A stretch of DNA of 18,269 nt from an uncultured Collinsella sp. (GCA_937958315.1 CALFGH010000020.1:1-18269), one strand, 5' to 3'; positions 1 through 8,340 are shown, counted from the first letter of the stretch. Made by a program: numbers and translations. The notes: generated by a model from the letters alone, not told the origin.

Positions 1-82
1 GCCCCAAGCGGACAAGGATATAGCCTAATCTCCATATCGGACTAAAATCATGGCATCAGACACCTTCCCATGCGAGGATTCT

Positions 83-1105
83 ATGACGGCAAGCGATACA
101 ACCGTAACGAATAAAAAGGCGGCGCCGGGGCCCGGTTTCGACAAGACCGCCCAGCGTATCCTCAATCTGTTCTTTGTCCTCAACAGCTCTCCCGAGCCAT
201 TGACCACAGAGCAAATTGTCCTGGATTCCGATCTTGGCTATGGGTCGGGCAATATCGACTCGGACAAGCGCAAGTTTCGCCGCGATCGCGAAAAACTCCT
301 CGAACGCGGAATCACGATCAAGGAAGTTCGCGCAGCAGGCGCCCAAGAAACCGAAGAAAGCGCGTGGACCATCGATCGCGAGCACACGTTTGCGGCCGGT
401 GGCCTCATCACCGCAGACGACGCGGACATCTTGCTCGACGCTATCGACCAGACCCTTGCGACCGGTTCGGCCGCGTTTGCCACGCCGCTTGCAGACATAC
501 GCTCCAAGATCGCCTACCTCACCGGCGCATCGACCGCAGAAGAGCCTCCCGCCCGTCGCTCACCCGCCGTCGATGCGGTGTGGAGCGCTTTCGCCGAACG
601 CTGCGCGCTGCGCTTTCTGTATCAAAACGGGCACGGAGAGCAAAAAGAGCGCACCGTTTGCGTATACGGCATGTTCGAGCACGAGGGCGTGGCGTATTTT
701 TGCGGACTCGACAACGCCACCGATGAAATCAGGACGTTTCGCTGCGACCGCATCGTTCGCGCATGGCGCCCCTCGCAGGCCTATTCCATCCCCGCCGACT
801 TTAACCTGAACGATCGCCTGTTCTTTGAGTTTGATTTTGCCGATTGCAAGCCCGTTATGGCGACCTTTTCGTTTGCCCCGCAAGCCCAGGCCGACATGGT
901 CAGCGGCCTTACGCGCGGTCGCGGGGAGCTCACGCACACCGAAGACGGTTGGACCTGGACCGTCGGCGTGCGCGACCTTAATGCCGCTGCCTCGTTTTGC
1001 ATGGAGCACGCCATGGACGGCATGAGACCCGTTGCCCCCGATGCACTCAAACTGGCGTGGAACCACCTCATCGAAAGGACGGTGCACGAGCATGCCCGCG
1101 CGTAA
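83..1105 (+). CDS. WYL-domain transcriptional regulator, first of a pair
   Basis: The product is 340 residues from the ATG at 83, which has GAGG five bases upstream; an in-frame ATG at 50 would add 11 residues but has no visible ribosome site. Residues about 20–80 form a winged helix-turn-helix ending in DKRKFRRDREKLLERGI, the usual N-terminal DNA-binding unit of WYL regulators. Residues about 165–230 match a WYL domain, with the name motif degenerated to AYF (204–206) and the typical RTFRCDRIVRAWR strand after it. WYL domains are known to sense nucleic acid or other ligands; the PafB/PafC pair of Actinomycetota activates DNA-damage genes. The gene overlaps the next WYL gene by 14 bases, so the two are probably co-translated and may act as a heterodimer (inference). 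The target genes cannot be read from the sequence. Confidence 0.85.
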   Translation: MTASDTTVTNKKAAPGPGFDKTAQRILNLFFVLNSSPEPLTTEQIVLDSDLGYGSGNIDSDKRKFRRDREKLLERGITIKEVRAAGAQETEESAWTIDREHTFAAGGLITADDADILLDAIDQTLATGSAAFATPLADIRSKIAYLTGASTAEEPPARRSPAVDAVWSAFAERCALRFLYQNGHGEQKERTVCVYGMFEHEGVAYFCGLDNATDEIRTFRCDRIVRAWRPSQAYSIPADFNLNDRLFFEFDFADCKPVMATFSFAPQAQADMVSGLTRGRGELTHTEDGWTWTVGVRDLNAAASFCMEHAMDGMRPVAPDALKLAWNHLIERTVHEHARA

Positions 1106-2009
1106 ACTCACCAGCGAGCAAAGGCTCTCGCGTGCAATTGACATCATGGAAGCCCTCTACGCTGCCGGCGAGACCGGTATGACACGAGGGGATATCTGCA
1201 GCCGTTTTAATATCACGGGTGCGACGCTCGACGAAATTATCGATATCGTCTCGACCCTCGCTGACCGTGAGTCGGGCGCACGCATCATCTGCGAACGCCA
1301 CGGCGAGTGCATCATCCTGACAGGCGATGCGGGGCGTGTGCTGCCCTTGCGCCTAAGCGCCGCCGAAGGTGCCGTGCTCAACCACGAACTCGAATCGATG
1401 GGAATCGACTCTCGGGCAGCAGAGCGTATCCGACACGCCCTCCTACCCGAGAAACTCGGCTACAACCAGCGCGTCGTCGATACCGTTGCCCGAGGATCAC
1501 ACTGGCAACAGCTGAACTGCGCGATTCAAGACGGCGTTCGATGCCGCATCATCTACCGTTCGATGGACGACACACGACCGCGTGAGCGTCTCATCGACCC
1601 CCTGCGCATCGCGACGCATGGCGACCAAACATATCTGATTGCCTGGGATGTCGAAGTCGATGAGCAGCGCTCCTACCGCATGGACAAAATCGAAGGCCTT
1701 ACCCTTACCGACGATTCTGTGGAGCGCCACGCGCCCGCGTCCGCATCCCTCCACGAATCCCTTTCCAAAGCGGAGCAGAGCGCAAAACTCCTCATGCCGC
1801 TCGACATGGCAGAGCACCTAGACTGGGCCGGCATCATGTCGATTGAGCCAAACGGGGCAGACATGGCAACGGTGACCGTGCGTTATGGGTCAGAGCACTG
1901 GCTGTTCTGCCAGGTAATCGCAGCGGGCGGAGCCATCCGCATACTGGATGACCCCGCCCAGGCATTGCGTCTATGCGAAATGGCGAAGAGCCTGACCTGC
2001 CCGCTTTAA
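1092..2009 (+). CDS. WYL-domain transcriptional regulator, second of a pair
   Basis: The product is 305 residues from the ATG at 1092, which lies inside the end of the upstream WYL gene with GAAAGGA about 12 bases before it; the open frame extends to 1032 but that would overlap the neighbour by 74 bases. Residues 5–75 look like a helix-turn-helix (TRGDICSRFNITGATLDEII). The WYL core is at about 145–205, with TYLIAWD (180–186) standing for the WYL motif and RSYRMDKIEGL (193–203) after it. The pairing of two diverged WYL paralogues in overlapping frames resembles actinobacterial PafB/PafC, but identity with that system is only an inference. The TAA stop overlaps the stop codon of the convergent dinG within TTAA at 2006–2009, so no terminator fits between them. 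Confidence 0.85.
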   Translation: MPARKLTSEQRLSRAIDIMEALYAAGETGMTRGDICSRFNITGATLDEIIDIVSTLADRESGARIICERHGECIILTGDAGRVLPLRLSAAEGAVLNHELESMGIDSRAAERIRHALLPEKLGYNQRVVDTVARGSHWQQLNCAIQDGVRCRIIYRSMDDTRPRERLIDPLRIATHGDQTYLIAWDVEVDEQRSYRMDKIEGLTLTDDSVERHAPASASLHESLSKAEQSAKLLMPLDMAEHLDWAGIMSIEPNGADMATVTVRYGSEHWLFCQVIAAGGAIRILDDPAQALRLCEMAKSLTCPL

Positions 2010-4900
2010 CGGCGCCTCTCGTGGCGTGCACGCCACAGCTGCAAATAATGACCGATCTGCGCCGACTCGATACGCTGGTAGGAAGTCGTGGGCAGCGACG
2101 TCAAGAACTTCTTGCCGTAGCCCTTTGTCACCAAGCGCGGATCTGCCAAGATGAGCACGCCGCAATCGGTCGATGAGCGGATAAGACGGCCGGCGGCCTG
2201 CTTGACCTCGAGCACCGCCTCGGGCAGCGAGTAGCGCGCCCAGGCGCGGTCCTCACGCAGATTGCGCTCACACGAAAGGGGATCCGTGGGGCTCGAGAAC
2301 GGCAGCTTGGGGATAATGACGCAACGCAGCGTCTCGCCGCTGGCGTCAAAGCCCTCCCAAAAGGCCTTAAGCGCAAAGAGCGATGAGGTCGGCTCGTTGA
2401 TAAACCGATCGCGCAGGCGACGCGGGGACGAGTTGCGTTGCTGGCAATTGAGCTCCAGGCCCGCTCGCGCCAATTTGGGCTCGACACGGGCATACAGGTC
2501 CTCCATATCGCGCCTGTTGGTGAAGAGCGTGAGCACCGATCCACCCATGGCGAGATGGGCATCGACCAGCACGCACTCGAGCGCCGAGAGATAGCGCTCG
2601 CGATCGCGCGGATCGGGAATGTCCCCCGCCACGACCACGGCCATATTCGAGTCAAAGTCATAGCTCGAATCCAGGTGCAGCGATGAGGATGTCGACTCAC
2701 CGATGCGATCGAGGCCGACAGCATGGTTGAAATGCTCAAAGCTCTTGGACACCGTCATGGTCGCCGAAGCGAAGATGGCCGTGTGCACCTCGGGCAGCCA
2801 CTCGTTCGCCAAGGCCTCGCCGATATCGATGCGCTCGGCGGTCATAGACTCCCCGCCCGCACGCAGCCGACGGTTAACCTGCAGTGAGTACACATAGTGT
2901 TCATCCGTACCCTCAATGATGAGCTTGAGATTCTCGACCAACTCGTGCAGGCGGCGCGAAATATCGCCCAGGTCGACGACGACCTCGGGCTTATCGGCGG
3001 CGACGGCCTGCACCAGCGCGTCTACGCTTTTATCCGCCTGGCCCAGCGCATCAATTGCGGTATGGGCCGACTGCAAAAAATCGTGCCAGTCATCCGACTC
3101 GCGCAGCTCGGGGCCAATCCACAGATTCGCGTTGTCATAGCCCCCGCGGGCACGGCGGCCAAGCTCGCGCACACCATCGAACACATCGGCAATCGCCATG
3201 CTCGCGCGGGCAACCGTCGACGTCGCTTTGGCAGTGAGTCCCAGGTAGAGCGTGGAGCCCTCGGAAGTGGCCAAATCACGGGAGACCTGACTCAGCGCGC
3301 CGGCACTCGACCCACCCAAGCGCTCAAACAGCACGCGCGACTCATCTGCCGAAACCACGCGCGCCCATTGGCGACGGGCCTCGCGCTCGATGGAATGGGC
3401 CTCGTCGACCACCCAGTGACGAATCGGGGGCAAAATCCTCCCCTCGGCGGCCACGTTGCGGAACAACAGAGAATGGTTGGTGACCACCACGTCGGCATGT
3501 GCCGCACGACGGCGCGCCCCGTGGACCAGGCATTTGTCAGGGAAGAACGGACACAGACGACGAGCACACTCGCGCGAAGCCGTCGTAAAGTCGGGACGGT
3601 TGACGCTGCGCCAGCGAATGCCGAGTGAATCGAGGTCGCCATCGGCAGATTGGCACACATACGCCATGATCACCGCAACCGCCGTGAGCGTGTCAGCAGG
3701 ATCGCGCTTGGTGGTGATCTCAACCTGACCACGGCTCATGCGCTCGAGCTTGCGCAGACACGGATAGTGGTCATAGCCCTTGAGTGCACAAAACGACAGG
3801 CCCCCGTCCAGCTGTTCGGCGAGCTTTGGCAGCTCATGGTACATAAGCTGGTCGGCAAGATTATTCGATTTGGTCGCAATGCCGACGGTAATGTTGTTTC
3901 GGCGGGCGGCCTCGGCGAATGGCACGAGATAGGCCATCGACTTACCGACGCCCGTGCCCGCCTCGATCACGCGATGGGTGCCCGTGACCAGCGCATCGCG
4001 AACCTCAACCGCCATCGCGATCTGCTCGTCGCGCGGCTCATAGGTGGGGTACATGCGATTGACCAGGCCGCCGGGGGCGTAATCTGCCTCGATCTCTTCA
4101 CGACTCGGCATCTTAAGGACCGGCAGCTCGTCCGCATCAACGCGATCGTCTGCGCGATCGGCCTTGAGCACATCGGCACGAGCGGCGCTGAGCGAAAATA
4201 TCGAACCCGGGTTCTGTCCAGCCAAAAAAGAAAAAATGGGGCGATATGACCAAGGCACGTCCGCGTGCATGTCCGCCAAGCGCGCCATAAGGCCCGAAGG
4301 CAGGTCGGTAAGTGCGACCAACAGCACGCGCCACACACCGCACAGGGCATCAACGTCGGCGTTCGCACGGTGCGATACCGAATCGCACCCAAACAAGTCG
4401 GCCATAAAGGACAATTTGTGCGATGTCAGGCGCGGAAGCGCAATGCGCGACAGCGCCAGCGAATCGATCCAGATATCACTCACGTTGACGCCGCCCTTGA
4501 CCGATTCGATAAACGACCGGTCAAACGTGGCGTTATGCGCGATAACAGGACAGCCGCCCACAAAGTCGGCGAGTGCCGCGACGGCCTCGACGGCCGACGG
4601 AGCATCTGCCACATCGGCGTTCGTAATACTCGTAAGCTCGGTAATCTCTGCAGGAATTAGCTGCTTGGGATGCACGAACGTATCAAAGCGGTCAATGATC
4701 TCGCGGCCCGAAAGGCGGGCCGCGGAAATCTCAATTAACTCGTTGTCTTGCACCGAAAGACCCGTGGTCTCGGTATCGAGGACGATTACGTCCTCCTCGA
4801 TGAGACCAAACGATTGGGTTTTGGCACGCTCGGCGAGCGTGGCGTAAGAATCGATGACAAACTGCGGCGTTCCAGGAGATACGGCGTCCTCAATTAGCAT
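2006..4900 (-). CDS. dinG: DinG-family helicase with N-terminal DEDDh exonuclease domain
   Basis: This is a 964-residue superfamily 2 DNA helicase fused to a 3'–5' exonuclease-type domain, as in Firmicutes DinG. The exonuclease domain shows D42/E44 in LDTETTGL, D127 in HNATFD and H177/D182 in SHRANADVDAL, so all five DEDDh residues are present. The helicase has Walker A GTGVGKS (315–321), the DEAH box VVDEAH (497–502), four cysteines placed as in the XPD/DinG iron-sulfur cluster (C381, C445, C450, C457), and C-terminal FWEGFD and QAAGRLIRS motifs. The family acts in DNA repair and on unusual DNA structures. I chose the ATG at 4900, which overlaps the ddl stop (ATGCTAA); a GTG at 4945 has no ribosome site. 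It is translationally coupled to ddl. In Firmicutes relatives the fused domain makes the protein act as a nuclease, so helicase activity here is not certain. Confidence 0.93.
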   Translation of the reverse strand: MLIEDAVSPGTPQFVIDSYATLAERAKTQSFGLIEEDVIVLDTETTGLSVQDNELIEISAARLSGREIIDRFDTFVHPKQLIPAEITELTSITNADVADAPSAVEAVAALADFVGGCPVIAHNATFDRSFIESVKGGVNVSDIWIDSLALSRIALPRLTSHKLSFMADLFGCDSVSHRANADVDALCGVWRVLLVALTDLPSGLMARLADMHADVPWSYRPIFSFLAGQNPGSIFSLSAARADVLKADRADDRVDADELPVLKMPSREEIEADYAPGGLVNRMYPTYEPRDEQIAMAVEVRDALVTGTHRVIEAGTGVGKSMAYLVPFAEAARRNNITVGIATKSNNLADQLMYHELPKLAEQLDGGLSFCALKGYDHYPCLRKLERMSRGQVEITTKRDPADTLTAVAVIMAYVCQSADGDLDSLGIRWRSVNRPDFTTASRECARRLCPFFPDKCLVHGARRRAAHADVVVTNHSLLFRNVAAEGRILPPIRHWVVDEAHSIEREARRQWARVVSADESRVLFERLGGSSAGALSQVSRDLATSEGSTLYLGLTAKATSTVARASMAIADVFDGVRELGRRARGGYDNANLWIGPELRESDDWHDFLQSAHTAIDALGQADKSVDALVQAVAADKPEVVVDLGDISRRLHELVENLKLIIEGTDEHYVYSLQVNRRLRAGGESMTAERIDIGEALANEWLPEVHTAIFASATMTVSKSFEHFNHAVGLDRIGESTSSSLHLDSSYDFDSNMAVVVAGDIPDPRDRERYLSALECVLVDAHLAMGGSVLTLFTNRRDMEDLYARVEPKLARAGLELNCQQRNSSPRRLRDRFINEPTSSLFALKAFWEGFDASGETLRCVIIPKLPFSSPTDPLSCERNLREDRAWARYSLPEAVLEVKQAAGRLIRSSTDCGVLILADPRLVTKGYGKKFLTSLPTTSYQRIESAQIGHYLQLWRARHERRR

Positions 4901-5859
4901 GCAACGCCCGCTCGACGGAGACCCATACGGATCAGGCTGTCGCACACTTGCGGGAACGTCATGTCGTCGGTATGGCGAATCTCATCGGGATACAGTGACG
5001 TATCGGTCATGCCGGGAATGGAGTTGGTCTCGAGAATGACAGGGCCGTCCTCGCTCACGATAAAATCGCTGCGCGAAATGCCCAGACAGCCGAGGGCCTT
5101 GTGGGCCGCGCAGGCAAGTTCCTGGGCACGCGCATAGTTTTCGGGCGAAATCTGCGCCGGGATACGGTGGATGTCTGTGGGGTCGACGTACTTTACATCC
5201 AGGTCGTAGAACTCGCAGTCCTCAGGCTTGCGAATCTCCACAATCGGCAGCGCGCGCACGTCGTCCTCGCCGTACACGCCCACGGTGATCTCGGTTCCCT
5301 CGATGCACTTTTCGACCAGCACTTTATCGCCGTACTCAAAAGCCTTGGCGATTGCCGCCGGCAGCTCTGAGGGCTCGTGAACGAGCGAGATGCCGTAGCT
5401 GGAGCCGTTGACGGCGGGCTTTACAAAGCAACGCTCGCCACAAATCTCGACGATACGATCGATATCGACCTCGTCGCCCGCCTCAAGCGCCAGGCCGGGG
5501 GCAATGGGGATGCCCGCCCTGGCATACAGAAGCTTTGAAACCTCTTTATCGGCGCCACATGCGCTGGCGAGCACGCCCGACGCCGTGTAGGGAATACCCA
5601 GCGTCTCCATGGTCCCCTGCATGGCGCCATCCTCGCCGCCGGCGCCGTGCATGGCGATAAACGCCACGTCGAAGCCACCGGTCGCCATAGTCACCATAAA
5701 GTCATCGGCGGCGGCGTCGAGCAGCTCAACCGAGGTGTAGCCGGCCTCCTTCAGTGCCACCACGACATTCTTTCCCGAATTGAGCGAGATCTCGCGCTCA
5801 GCGGAATGACCGCCCGCCAAGACCGCTACGTGCATGTTCTCTAGGCTTTTACCCGGCAT
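4894..5859 (-). CDS. ddl: D-alanine–D-alanine ligase
   Basis: The enzyme joins two D-alanines using ATP, making the dipeptide that MurF adds to the peptidoglycan precursor in the cytoplasm. The 321 residues are normal for the ATP-grasp Ddl family. Visible motifs are HGAGGEDG (71–78), the ATP-binding FVKPAVNGSSYG (145–156), the omega-loop FYDLDVKYVDPT (217–228) and ETNSIPGMT (277–285). The Lys-Tyr pair at 223–224 is the D-Ala-type version, not the Phe or His variants of D-lactate ligases, so no vancomycin-type change is evident. The ATG at 5859 follows a strong AGGAGGAG site seven bases upstream. It is the first gene of a two-gene unit with dinG, an unusual partner; the coupling looks positional rather than functional. 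Ligase identity is secure. Confidence 0.95.
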   Translation of the reverse strand: MPGKSLENMHVAVLAGGHSAEREISLNSGKNVVVALKEAGYTSVELLDAAADDFMVTMATGGFDVAFIAMHGAGGEDGAMQGTMETLGIPYTASGVLASACGADKEVSKLLYARAGIPIAPGLALEAGDEVDIDRIVEICGERCFVKPAVNGSSYGISLVHEPSELPAAIAKAFEYGDKVLVEKCIEGTEITVGVYGEDDVRALPIVEIRKPEDCEFYDLDVKYVDPTDIHRIPAQISPENYARAQELACAAHKALGCLGISRSDFIVSEDGPVILETNSIPGMTDTSLYPDEIRHTDDMTFPQVCDSLIRMGLRRAGVAC

Positions 5860-5899
5860 GGGCAGACTCCTCCTCTATAATTTCTGCAGCTGATACCAT

Positions 5900-5929
5900 A
5901 TTGTAGCGATACCCTCTACGTTTCCCCAA
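5900..5929 (-). promoter_or_regulatory. Candidate promoter for ddl–dinG
   Basis: On the minus strand a TACAAT box (5900–5905) lies 18 bases downstream of TTGGGG (5924–5929), about 40 bases before the ddl start. The -10 is good and the -35 is weak. The 85-base gap to rlmN must hold divergent promoters; a TATAAT also occurs at 5876–5881 on the plus strand but without a recognisable -35. Confidence 0.35.
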
Positions 5930-5944
5930 AATCGAAAGGCTTCC

Positions 5945-6997
5945 ATGAATCCCAGGACTAAATCTCAGGACATTCGCGACTTGAGCCAAAACGATATTCG
6001 CGAACTTGTCGCCGAACTCGGCCAACCCGCTTTTCGCGCAAAGCAGCTCATCGAATGGGTTTTTGAGAAGAACGTTTGTTCGTTTGATGACATGACCAAC
6101 CTTCCCAAAGCCTTCCGCGAGCAGCTGAAGGAGGCATTTGCCTTCGACACGCCGACCGAGCTCACCAAACAGGTGTCTAAGGATGGCTCTCGTAAATACC
6201 TACTCGAGTACCACGACGGCATCTCCGTCGAGACCGTCGGTATGCCCCGTCGTAACAAGCTTTCCGTCTGCGTTTCCACCCAGGCAGGCTGCGGCATGGG
6301 CTGCGCTTTTTGCGCTACCGGCCTTAACGGCCTCAAGCGCTCTCTGACCGCTCAAGAGATCGTCGACCAAGTACTTCATGTATCCAACGACTTTGGCGAG
6401 CGTGCCACGAGCGTCGTCTTCATGGGCCAGGGCGAGCCGTTTGCCAACTACGACGAGGTTCTCAAGGCATTGCGTATCCTTAACGATCCCGATGGTATCG
6501 GTATTGGAGCCCGTCACCTTACTGTCTCTACCAGCGGTGTTATTCCTGGCATTCGCAAGTTTGCCGACATTCCCGAGCAGTTTACGCTCGCTGTGTCGTT
6601 GCACTCCGCCATCCAGTCCACGCGCAACAAGATTATGCCTGGCGTCAAGAAGTACACGCTTCTGCGCCTTCATGAGGCACTGCAGCTCTACACCGAAAAG
6701 ACGGGCCGCCGCCCAACTTATGAGTACGCCATGATCGAAGGCGTCAATGACACAAACCCCGAGATGCAGGCGCTCTGCGACTTCTGCGAGGGCACACTGT
6801 GCCACGTCAACCTGATTCAGCTCAACGATATCGAGGGCAGCCCTCTCAAGCCGTCGCCGATCCATAAGGTGGAAGACCTCCAGCGGCGTCTTGAATCACG
6901 TGGCATTGAGACCACGATCCGCAACTCTCGCGGCAACGATATCGACGCTGCTTGCGGGCAACTCAAACAGCGCTTCAAGGTTCAGAAGAACGCGTAG
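5945..6997 (+). CDS. rlmN: Dual-specificity 23S rRNA/tRNA adenine-C2 methyltransferase RlmN
   Basis: RlmN is a radical-SAM enzyme that methylates C2 of A2503 in 23S rRNA and A37 in some tRNAs. The 350 residues are the normal family length. The iron-sulfur motif CGMGCAFC places ligands at C116, C120 and C123. The methyl-carrying cysteine is C337 in GNDIDAACGQL, the family signature. The ATG at 5945 has GAAAGG five bases upstream. The key cysteines needed to separate RlmN from generic radical-SAM proteins are all present; Cfr, the C8-methylating resistance relative, is less likely given the housekeeping context and overall match to RlmN. The gene stands alone between divergent ddl and the convergent parAB unit and ends in its own hairpin. 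Confidence 0.95.
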   Translation: MNPRTKSQDIRDLSQNDIRELVAELGQPAFRAKQLIEWVFEKNVCSFDDMTNLPKAFREQLKEAFAFDTPTELTKQVSKDGSRKYLLEYHDGISVETVGMPRRNKLSVCVSTQAGCGMGCAFCATGLNGLKRSLTAQEIVDQVLHVSNDFGERATSVVFMGQGEPFANYDEVLKALRILNDPDGIGIGARHLTVSTSGVIPGIRKFADIPEQFTLAVSLHSAIQSTRNKIMPGVKKYTLLRLHEALQLYTEKTGRRPTYEYAMIEGVNDTNPEMQALCDFCEGTLCHVNLIQLNDIEGSPLKPSPIHKVEDLQRRLESRGIETTIRNSRGNDIDAACGQLKQRFKVQKNA

Positions 6998-7013
6998 GGG
7001 AGACCAACCTAAA

Positions 7014-7029
7014 CGTTTCATGTGAAACA
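7014..7029. promoter_or_regulatory. Degenerate parS-like site
   Basis: CGTTTCATGTGAAACA differs from the parS consensus TGTTTCACGTGAAACA at two of 16 positions (first base, and one of the two central bases). It lies 16 bases after the rlmN stop and 2.2 kb from the three perfect sites. ParB usually tolerates one or two changes with lower affinity, so binding is plausible but not shown. Confidence 0.6.
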
Positions 7030-7033
7030 TCGG

Positions 7034-7067
7034 ACAGCCCCGGTTGTTTAATTGCAACCGGGGCTGT
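7034..7067 (+). terminator. Hairpin terminator after rlmN
   Basis: A perfect 13-base-pair stem (ACAGCCCCGGTTG at 7034–7046 pairing with CAACCGGGGCTGT at 7055–7067) encloses an eight-base AT-rich loop, 36 bases past the rlmN stop. The U-tract is short (TTTC), so termination may be incomplete or helped by the facing hairpin at 7126–7163. Confidence 0.7.
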
Positions 7068-7125
7068 TTCATATCTATCGCTAATCTGCATCGCGCGATC
7101 GTTCAACAACTTTTTCGCAAGAAAT

Positions 7126-7163
7126 AAGGGGTCTTTGTTCTGGCATTCAGACAAGGACCCCTT
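7126..7163 (-). terminator. Hairpin ending the rsmG–parAB–small ORF transcript
   Basis: AAGGGGTC (7126–7133) pairs with GACCCCTT (7156–7163), and the loop can extend the stem through TTGT/ACAA and CTG/CAG with small bulges. Read on the minus strand it lies 28 bases after the small membrane protein stop and is followed by TTATTTCTT, a broken U-tract. It is therefore a moderate candidate for the end of the leftward operon. Confidence 0.5.
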
Positions 7164-7182
7164 CAAAAAAGGCTAGTAATTG

Positions 7183-7194
7183 TTAGGTACCTAA
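7183..7194. repeat. 12-bp palindrome TTAGGTACCTAA, copy 1
   Basis: A perfect palindrome, identical to the one at 10684–10695; the shared core is 14 bases on one strand (GTTAGGTACCTAAA). This copy contains the stop codon of the small membrane protein. It is too short to be an RNA terminator and looks like a site for a dimeric DNA-binding protein, which I cannot name. Confidence 0.5.
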
Positions 7195-7445
7195 AAGCCT
7201 ACATTTTCCCATTGATGATTAACCCAATCTTGATTAATCTTGGGATTCTTAGTTACCTGAGCTGTACGCATAGCGACATCCTCAGTCATAACATCCATTT
7301 TCTTTTTGGACGTATCGACGATATCCTGCGCTCCGCGAAGCAAACGACCACGCAATTCAACATCTGTTGCGACCTTAAATCCCGCAAATGCACCAACCGC
7401 TACAGTTGCAGCCAAAGCAAGAGCAGTCAGAACTTTATTCTTCAT
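7191..7445 (-). CDS. Small single-span membrane protein coupled to parB
   Basis: An 84-residue protein starting at the ATG at 7445, behind a clear GGGAGG site; the frame extends to 7463 but without a better signal. It begins MKNKV and continues with a hydrophobic Ala/Val-rich segment at about 5–23, then a charged stretch with LRGRLLRGAQDIVDTSKKKM, which could form an amphipathic helix or coiled coil. The layout (N-terminal anchor, charged helical tail) resembles YtxH-type small proteins, but I do not recognise a family with certainty. Its start overlaps the end of parB by 11 bases, so it is very likely translated with ParB. A membrane-linked role in origin segregation is conceivable but is only an inference from position. 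Confidence 0.75.
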   Translation of the reverse strand: MKNKVLTALALAATVAVGAFAGFKVATDVELRGRLLRGAQDIVDTSKKKMDVMTEDVAMRTAQVTKNPKINQDWVNHQWENVGF

Positions 7446-8340
7446 CCCGACCTCCCTGGTCAAATTGAATCATCTCGCCAAGAATGCGAGACAGCTCTTC
7501 CTCATCCTTAAACTCGATCTCGATCTTATTCTTGCCGCGCGAGCTCTTGACGCGAACGTTTGTGTTAAACACCTGACGCAGAACGCGTGCAGCTTTCTTA
7601 AAAGACTGAGGCGTTGCAGGGCGAGGTGTTTTAGGCGTCTCTCCGGCAGAAAACAGTGGAGCAAGATTTTCTGTCGCACGGACAGACAAACCCTCTGCAA
7701 CAACTTTCTCTGCAAGTTTAATGCGCGCATCTTCATACGGAACAGCAAGAATTGCACGAGCATGACCAGCAGTCAGCTGGCCTTCGAAGATCATCTGCTG
7801 AACTACCTCTGGAAGATCAAGCAGGCGCAACGAATTGGTGATTGAGGAACGAGACTTGCTGACAGCCTTTGACAAGGCTTCTTGAGTCATACCGCTCGCA
7901 TCGATGAGCTGTCGATATCCCTTTGCCTCTTCGACGGGGTTAAGGTCAGAGCGCTGAAGGTTTTCAATCAGTGCGAGTGCAAGCATCTGCTCATCATCAA
8001 CATCTTTAATGATGACGGGGAGCTCCTCAAGACCCGCAAGTTTCGAAGCCTGATAACGGCGCTCACCCGCGATAATCTCATAGCCATTACTGTGCTTGCG
8101 CACAAGAAGCGGCTGAAGAACGCCATGCTCCTGAATTGACTCACTCAACTCTCGAAGCTCGGTCTCATTGAAATGAATTCGTGGCTGATTTGGGTTCGGA
8201 ACGATGTCTTCGATTGGAAGCTTAGTTTCCGAAACGGCATTTGATGCTGACGCTGCAGATCCACCAGTCTCATATTCAGCTTCTGAAACCAGTGCATTGA
8301 GTCCACGACCCAAGCCGCCGCGCTTCTTAGGGCTAGGCAC
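7435..8340 (-). CDS. parB: Chromosome partitioning protein ParB (Spo0J family)
   Basis: ParB is the CTP-dependent DNA clamp that loads at parS, spreads, stimulates ParA and recruits SMC at the origin. The 301 residues carry the N-terminal ParA-activating LGRGL (10–14), the CTP-binding motif GERRYQAS (92–99; the second Arg of the common GERRxRA is Gln here), ENLQRSDLNPVEEA (126–139) and a helix-turn-helix at about 150–176. The C-terminal dimerisation segment ends in IEIEFKDEEEL. Translation starts at a GTG at 8340 that overlaps the parA stop by eight bases, with AGAGGTG inside parA as ribosome site. Its parS targets are at 9172, 9211 and 9249. The Gln in the CTP motif is the only oddity; some ParB proteins vary there. 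Confidence 0.95.
   Translation of the reverse strand: MPSPKKRGGLGRGLNALVSEAEYETGGSAASASNAVSETKLPIEDIVPNPNQPRIHFNETELRELSESIQEHGVLQPLLVRKHSNGYEIIAGERRYQASKLAGLEELPVIIKDVDDEQMLALALIENLQRSDLNPVEEAKGYRQLIDASGMTQEALSKAVSKSRSSITNSLRLLDLPEVVQQMIFEGQLTAGHARAILAVPYEDARIKLAEKVVAEGLSVRATENLAPLFSAGETPKTPRPATPQSFKKAARVLRQVFNTNVRVKSSRGKNKIEIEFKDEEELSRILGEMIQFDQGGRDEE

Noticed and set aside
560..1147. 195-codon minus-strand frame opposite the first WYL gene
   Set aside because: The plus-strand frame has clear helix-turn-helix and WYL patterns; the reverse frame has none.
2897..4249. Long plus-strand open frames (243 and 199 codons) opposite dinG
   Set aside because: They lie antisense to a fully motif-supported helicase, have no recognisable domain, and are expected from GC-rich third positions.
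5876..5881. TATAAT as the rlmN promoter -10
   Set aside because: No recognisable -35 lies at the right distance; the region upstream is the start of ddl, so I did not list it as a feature.
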